In this document: in pieces, positions 60,845 to 64,000 of the stretch | Layout of the letters: the number at the start of each line of letters is the position of its first letter | Position numbering within the stretch: position 1 is the stretch's first letter | From: Bradyrhizobium erythrophlei | Lineage (GTDB): Bacteria; Pseudomonadota; Alphaproteobacteria; Rhizobiales; Xanthobacteraceae | Direction: 5' to 3' | NCBI GenBank assembly: GCA_900129675.1 | Contig: FSRD01000001.1 | Location: 5,445,501-5,509,500 of the forward strand | Length of the DNA stretch: 64,000 nucleotides | The notes under the pieces: model-generated | The model's input: the letters and a program-made list of their open reading frames with translations, nothing else | The model's database searches: none | What the model was told of the DNA's origin: nothing | Position numbers and translations under genes: made by a program

Positions 60845-61723
60845 ATGGCGCGATTACCGTCGCTGGAGACCTTGCGGGTGTTCGAGGTGGCCTGCCGCCA
60901 CGGCAGCTACTCCGAGGCGGCGCGCGAATTGCACGTGACGCACAGCGCCGTCAGCCAGCGTATAAGACAGCTGGAAGAAGAACTGGGGCTCACCCTTTTC
61001 GAGCGGCAGGGCAACCGAATGGTGCCCACGTCCAGCGGAGTTAGACTGCAGGCCGGCGTCAAAAACGCTTTCTCGGAATTGAGCGCATCGCTCGGCAGCA
61101 TCAAGACGTATCGGACCGATGCAGAAATTACCGTAAGCCTGCTGCCGGTCATGGCGGCCCGGTGGCTGGTTCCGCGCCTTCCTCGTTTCAAGGCGCGGTT
61201 TCCGCACATCAATCTGCACGTCAAGACGGCTCAGTCTCTGGCCAACTTCAAATCAGACGGTGTCGACATCGCAATTCGGTTCGGGATGGGCGATTGGAAA
61301 GGACTCCGGGCCATCAAGCTTCTCGAGGAAGAGTTTTTCCCGGTATGCAGTCCGAGCCTCAACGGCGGGCGTCTTCCGAAAGATCCCGCATCGATTTTAT
61401 CGGAGCCGCTGCTGATCGACCGCAACTTGTCGTGGCGCGCCTGGTTCAGGTCTGCCGGTTTGAAGCTTGATCGCGATATCGCAGGCACTTCCTTTACCGA
61501 CACAAACGCGCTCATGGAGGCCGCCGTGACAGGACAGGGGATTGCGCTCGGGCGCCTGTCGTTCACACGATCGGATATCCTGGCCGGAAAGCTGGTTCGC
61601 CTGTCCGAACACAGCCTGCGCGTTTCCTACTGCCATTATGCGGTTTACCCGATGTCGTCGGAGTCCAACCCGGCCTTGGTGGCCTTCCGGGATTGGCTGA
61701 TTGAAGAAGCGCGTCGCACTTAG
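60845..61723 (+). CDS. LysR-family transcriptional regulator (GcvA-like)
   Basis: ATG 60845 (MARLPSLETLRVFEVACRHG) is the usual GcvA-type start; the open TTG upstream at 60809 is inside the promoter. The 292-residue protein has the helix-turn-helix SYSEAARELHVTHSAVSQRI and RQLEEELGLTLFERQGNRMV, then the ligand-binding domain with DVDIAIRFGMGDW-type segment GVDIAIRFGMGDWKG. It is divergent from the MATE transporter, an arrangement in which LysR proteins usually control the neighbour. The ligand is unknown. Confidence 0.93.
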   Translation: MARLPSLETLRVFEVACRHGSYSEAARELHVTHSAVSQRIRQLEEELGLTLFERQGNRMVPTSSGVRLQAGVKNAFSELSASLGSIKTYRTDAEITVSLLPVMAARWLVPRLPRFKARFPHINLHVKTAQSLANFKSDGVDIAIRFGMGDWKGLRAIKLLEEEFFPVCSPSLNGGRLPKDPASILSEPLLIDRNLSWRAWFRSAGLKLDRDIAGTSFTDTNALMEAAVTGQGIALGRLSFTRSDILAGKLVRLSEHSLRVSYCHYAVYPMSSESNPALVAFRDWLIEEARRT

Positions 61724-62039
61724 GCGGTTGAAGGGCTGCTCCTGGCGCAAAGCGGCCATTCGGGGAGCGATCCTTGGATCCGCTGCTGAGGGCAAAACGA
61801 TCGCTGCCAAACGCGGGTCACGAGGCGCCCTTGAGCTCTGGTCCACGATTGAGCAGGGCACAAACTGGCCCCTCAACCTTGTCCCCGTTTACAATTTTCT
61901 AAGTGGACAAATCCAAGCTTCGCTCGGGGAGAGGGGTCTACCTTTTCACGTCAACGCTGCGCGGACTCCTAGCGCATCGCAATCTCGCGCTTGCTTCGTG
62001 CTATGTGTCCATTGCAGCAATCGAAAGCAGGAGATCATG
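61724..62039. other. Gene-free stretch
   Basis: No supported gene; the open plus frame from 61701 has no motif before the ATG at 62040. CAGGAG at 62028-62033 is the ribosome site of the next gene. Confidence 0.5.
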
Positions 62040-62366
62040 ATGTTTATCGCAATGAACCGTTTCCGCGTTGCCAAAGGGTCTGAAGCAGCCTTCGAGCAGG
62101 TCTGGATGTCGCGCGACAGTCATCTCGAAAAAGTCCCGGGCTTCGTAGAGTTTCACCTTCTCAAAGGTCCCGAGGCTGAGGATCACACGCTTTATGCTTC
62201 TCACACCGTCTGGGAAAACCGTGCTGTGTTTGAAGCGTGGACCAAATCAGAGGCGTTCCGTGCTGCGCATAGTCGGGCGGGGGATAACAAGCCGCTGTAT
62301 CTGGATCACCCCCAATTCGAGGGTTTTGAGGTTCGCCAGACAGTAGGACGCGGCAAGGTCGCGTAA
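62040..62366 (+). CDS. Antibiotic-biosynthesis-monooxygenase-fold protein, IsdG/HmuQ-like
   Basis: With CAGGAG upstream, ATG 62040 is preferred over 62037. The 108-residue protein reads MFIAMNRFRVAKGSEAAFEQ, VPGFVEFHLLKGPEAEDHTL and ASHTVWENRAVFEAWTKSEA, then FRAAHSRAG. Asn in MNRF, Trp in FEAW and His in RAAH are placed as in the IsdG/HmuQ heme-degrading monooxygenases known from Bradyrhizobium. Heme oxygenation and iron release are therefore likely, though other small monooxygenases share the fold. No heme-uptake genes are adjacent. Confidence 0.75.
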   Translation: MFIAMNRFRVAKGSEAAFEQVWMSRDSHLEKVPGFVEFHLLKGPEAEDHTLYASHTVWENRAVFEAWTKSEAFRAAHSRAGDNKPLYLDHPQFEGFEVRQTVGRGKVA

Positions 62367-62540
62367 TACGCACGGACATTTTGCTGTCCATCGCAAGCGC
62401 GCGAGAATCCGTCGATGTTCGTTCTCAGATTGAACAGCGGAAAACATATGCTCGTATTGAACTTTTCCGGGTTTGACCCTGGCTGTGTGAAAACGCTTGT
62501 GCCGCTGTTATGATTCTCTCGTGATTCTGCGGGGGAATTG

Positions 62541-62618
62541 ATGAGGCGCTTCGTTGAAGAGGCGGATCGTGGGCAATGGACGCTATTGCCCGAATGCCTC
62601 GATGATTTCATTGACGAG
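62541..62618 (+). pseudogene. IS1182-type transposase N-terminal scrap
   Basis: MRRFVEEADRGQWTLLPECL followed by DDFIDE is the start of an IS1182-like transposase; after 26 codons the sequence diverges. It shows that an IS end was here and was lost. Confidence 0.6.
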
Positions 62619-62901
62619 AGTATTCTACACCAAAGAGCACTTGGGGGGCGTCGGGCCCGACGCTCGCCCTGGCAGCGTAGCCTACTCAGCCATCTGGATG
62701 GCCATCGCGGGTCACGGGAGGTCGGCTACTGGCACCAACCGGACCAGCGGGGCTGGTCTGACGATGTCCGTTCCTCGCGGTAGACCGGAAATGGCTGGCA
62801 GAGGGTCAAACCGGCGCGATTGACCCTCAGCGGAGTGCGCCAGGAAGCTGGCAAAGAATAGGAGGTGAAAGTCCCCCACGGGGAAGGTCTAAGCTGGCGG
62901 G

Positions 62902-63095
62902 ATGATTGGCCTGTTCTGCTTCGCTCTGGCCGTCCTGGCCTCGCCATTCAGGTCGAAGTTACGGCTTGAAGCCGAGAACGCGGTGCTTCGACATCAACTG
63001 AATGTTTTGAGGCGCAGGCCGCGTGGCCGCGTTCGGTTCACGAACCATGATCGCTGGTTCTTTATCCAGCTGTATCGCTGGTTTCCAGCAATCCT
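62902..63095 (+). pseudogene. Integrase/transposase N-terminal fragment, copy B
   Basis: MIGLFCFALAVLASPFRSKL, then RLEAENAVLRHQLNVLRRRP and NHDRWFFIQLYRWFPAILKV is the same N-terminal piece as at 17818-18018, here on the plus strand. Even the leader TAAGCTGGCGG before the ATG is shared. The catalytic part is missing; the frame runs on to 63204 in unrelated sequence. Confidence 0.7.
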
Positions 63096-63573
63096 GAAGG
63101 TTCTCGCAATCATCTGCATCCTCGTGTTACGGAGTCGCGGAGAGACCGCGATTTTTTCCGCGGACACGATGCATCAGCCCATCCAGGTCTGCGAGCCGCT
63201 GTGAATAAGCGTCCAAGAGTTGACCCCTTCACCACTCAATAAATCAATAATTTAGCTCGCCGATCGGCGTCGGGACCCCACGCCGATTAACACTAAAGCG
63301 GCGACGTGAAGCGCGCTTCTGGCAGACACGGGACGGCTCGCTCTCGGTCGGGACGCCGAAGTGCGATCATTCCGAAACGGAGCACACACAGCTTCGTTGC
63401 GAATGACCGCTTTGCGCGGCCATTCCTTAACCGCTCACTCGCCATGGCCGCCTAACAAGGCAATTTTCACCGCTGGCCGTCCGTAATCACCGGCGCAAAA
63501 ATCCTACGGTGAGCGCGGCACTTCAGGATTTCCCGCTGCTACAATTTGTCGATTCACGGCGAGGTTTGTCGAG
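63096..63573. other. Gene-free stretch with repeat copy
   Basis: Apart from the 33/34-bp repeat at 63260-63293 I see nothing supported here. Confidence 0.5.
63260..63293 (-). repeat. 33-bp dispersed repeat, copy 2 (inverted)
   Basis: CCGATCGGCGTCGGGACCCC and ACGCCGATTAACAC is the reverse complement of the copy at 5492-5524 with one substitution and one added base. Confidence 0.6.
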
Positions 63574-64000
63574 TTAGATGCCGCGTTTTTTCGAAGGTGT
63601 GTAGATGTTGCGTAACGTGGACGGATCGACTCCGATCCCGCGACGGATCCAATCGGCCACGTTGATCGGATCGGCAACTATCAGCCACCGGTCCCCGCTG
63701 GTATGAATCTGGGCGTGAAGCTGCCTCGGGCCCTTCCTGGTTTTCACTGTCGTGGTTTCGACCACCTCGCACTTGTCCGTCCGAAAGTGCTTCAGGTTGC
63801 TCGTCACCAGCAATTCAGCTTCGCCTGCGAATGCGGTGGCCAGCACCTCGCGATCCTCGTGGTCCGAAAGGGCAAACTTCGCCGCGCCGCCCATGATGAG
63901 ATATGGATCCAGCCGATCCGGTCCGGTGCGAATGGTCGCCTCGATCGCATCGATGAAAGCTACTGCGCTGTCCTCTCCGGCTTTAACCCGCTCAACCAAC
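63574..64000 (-). CDS. PIN-domain protein, 3' part
   Basis: The gene runs off the right edge, so its 5' end is not in the window. The visible 141 residues hold the second half of a PIN nuclease domain: ALSDHEDREVLATAFAGEAE, then LLVTSNLKHFRTDKC, with the conserved D..D and TSN. The tail QLHAQIHTSGDRWLIVADPI is less typical. PIN proteins are often toxins of type II systems; whether an antitoxin gene precedes this one cannot be seen. Confidence 0.8.
   Translation of the reverse strand, partial: LVERVKAGEDSAVAFIDAIEATIRTGPDRLDPYLIMGGAAKFALSDHEDREVLATAFAGEAELLVTSNLKHFRTDKCEVVETTTVKTRKGPRQLHAQIHTSGDRWLIVADPINVADWIRRGIGVDPSTLRNIYTPSKKRGI

Noticed and set aside
62538..62823. Two overlapping plus-strand frames of about 80-90 codons
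   Set aside because: Only the first 26 codons of one frame match an IS1182 transposase start; the remainder is decayed DNA.

Overview
The window is GC-rich alphaproteobacterial chromosome and looks like Bradyrhizobium or a close relative (Nitrobacteraceae). The signs are FNR/FixK-type boxes (TTGAT-N4-ATCAA), c4-like cytochromes, large peptide-uptake and detoxification gene sets, interspersed palindromes that begin and end in GTCATTGCGAG/CTCGCAATGAC, and rhizobial-type IS and integrase remnants. No ribosomal, replication or housekeeping ribosomal-protein genes are present. One tRNA gene (Leu, anticodon UAA) is found.

Region 1 (1-5.2 kb): the end of a CBS-domain protein, a frameshifted PRC-barrel gene, a divergent stand-alone succinate dehydrogenase flavoprotein (sdhA) preceded by a stump of sdhD, and an NAD malic enzyme. 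Region 2 (6.2-14.7 kb): an ORF-less group II intron, then a probable iron/redox module. It holds a P1B-type ATPase with a C-terminal hemerythrin domain, a HiPIP gene broken by a 7-bp tandem duplication, a Cyc2-like outer-membrane cytochrome-porin fusion, three diheme c4-like cytochromes and an Omp31-type barrel. FNR/FixK boxes precede the first cytochrome and, less perfectly, the ATPase. Region 3 (14.8-22.2 kb) is decayed: Crp/Fnr, WD40, lipoprotein, integrase and kinase fragments, one IS5/IS427 copy, a second group II intron with a gutted reverse transcriptase, a transglutaminase-like gene and a probable defence-associated gene.

Region 4 (22.5-29.5 kb) carries the most distinctive locus, a complete His-Xaa-Ser (Hxs) system: the repeat peptide HxsA, the small partner HxsD and two radical SAM maturases HxsB and HxsC. 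It is translationally coupled to a secreted protein with three Cys-containing repeats, and further small secreted proteins surround it. Region 5 (29.5-34.9 kb) is a decayed phage-like and defence remnant island (terminase small subunit, broken HMCES and AbiJ-like genes, small unknowns).

Region 6 (35-53.7 kb) is orderly metabolic DNA: a short MetE-type methionine synthase, GST, DsbA-like isomerase, quinone reductase, enoyl-CoA hydratase, and a large minus-strand group of amidase, M20 and M81 peptidases with a dipeptide-type ABC transporter whose binding protein is divergent. An ArsR-SRPBCC-GST unit follows with a visible palindromic operator. Region 7 (54-64 kb) has a rare GMC oxidoreductase-DUF1080 fusion, a TMEM175-like channel, tRNA-Leu, a divergent MATE/LysR pair, an IsdG-like monooxygenase, IS fragments and the 3' part of a PIN-domain gene. 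Identities come from reading motifs and remembered family features; no database search was run.
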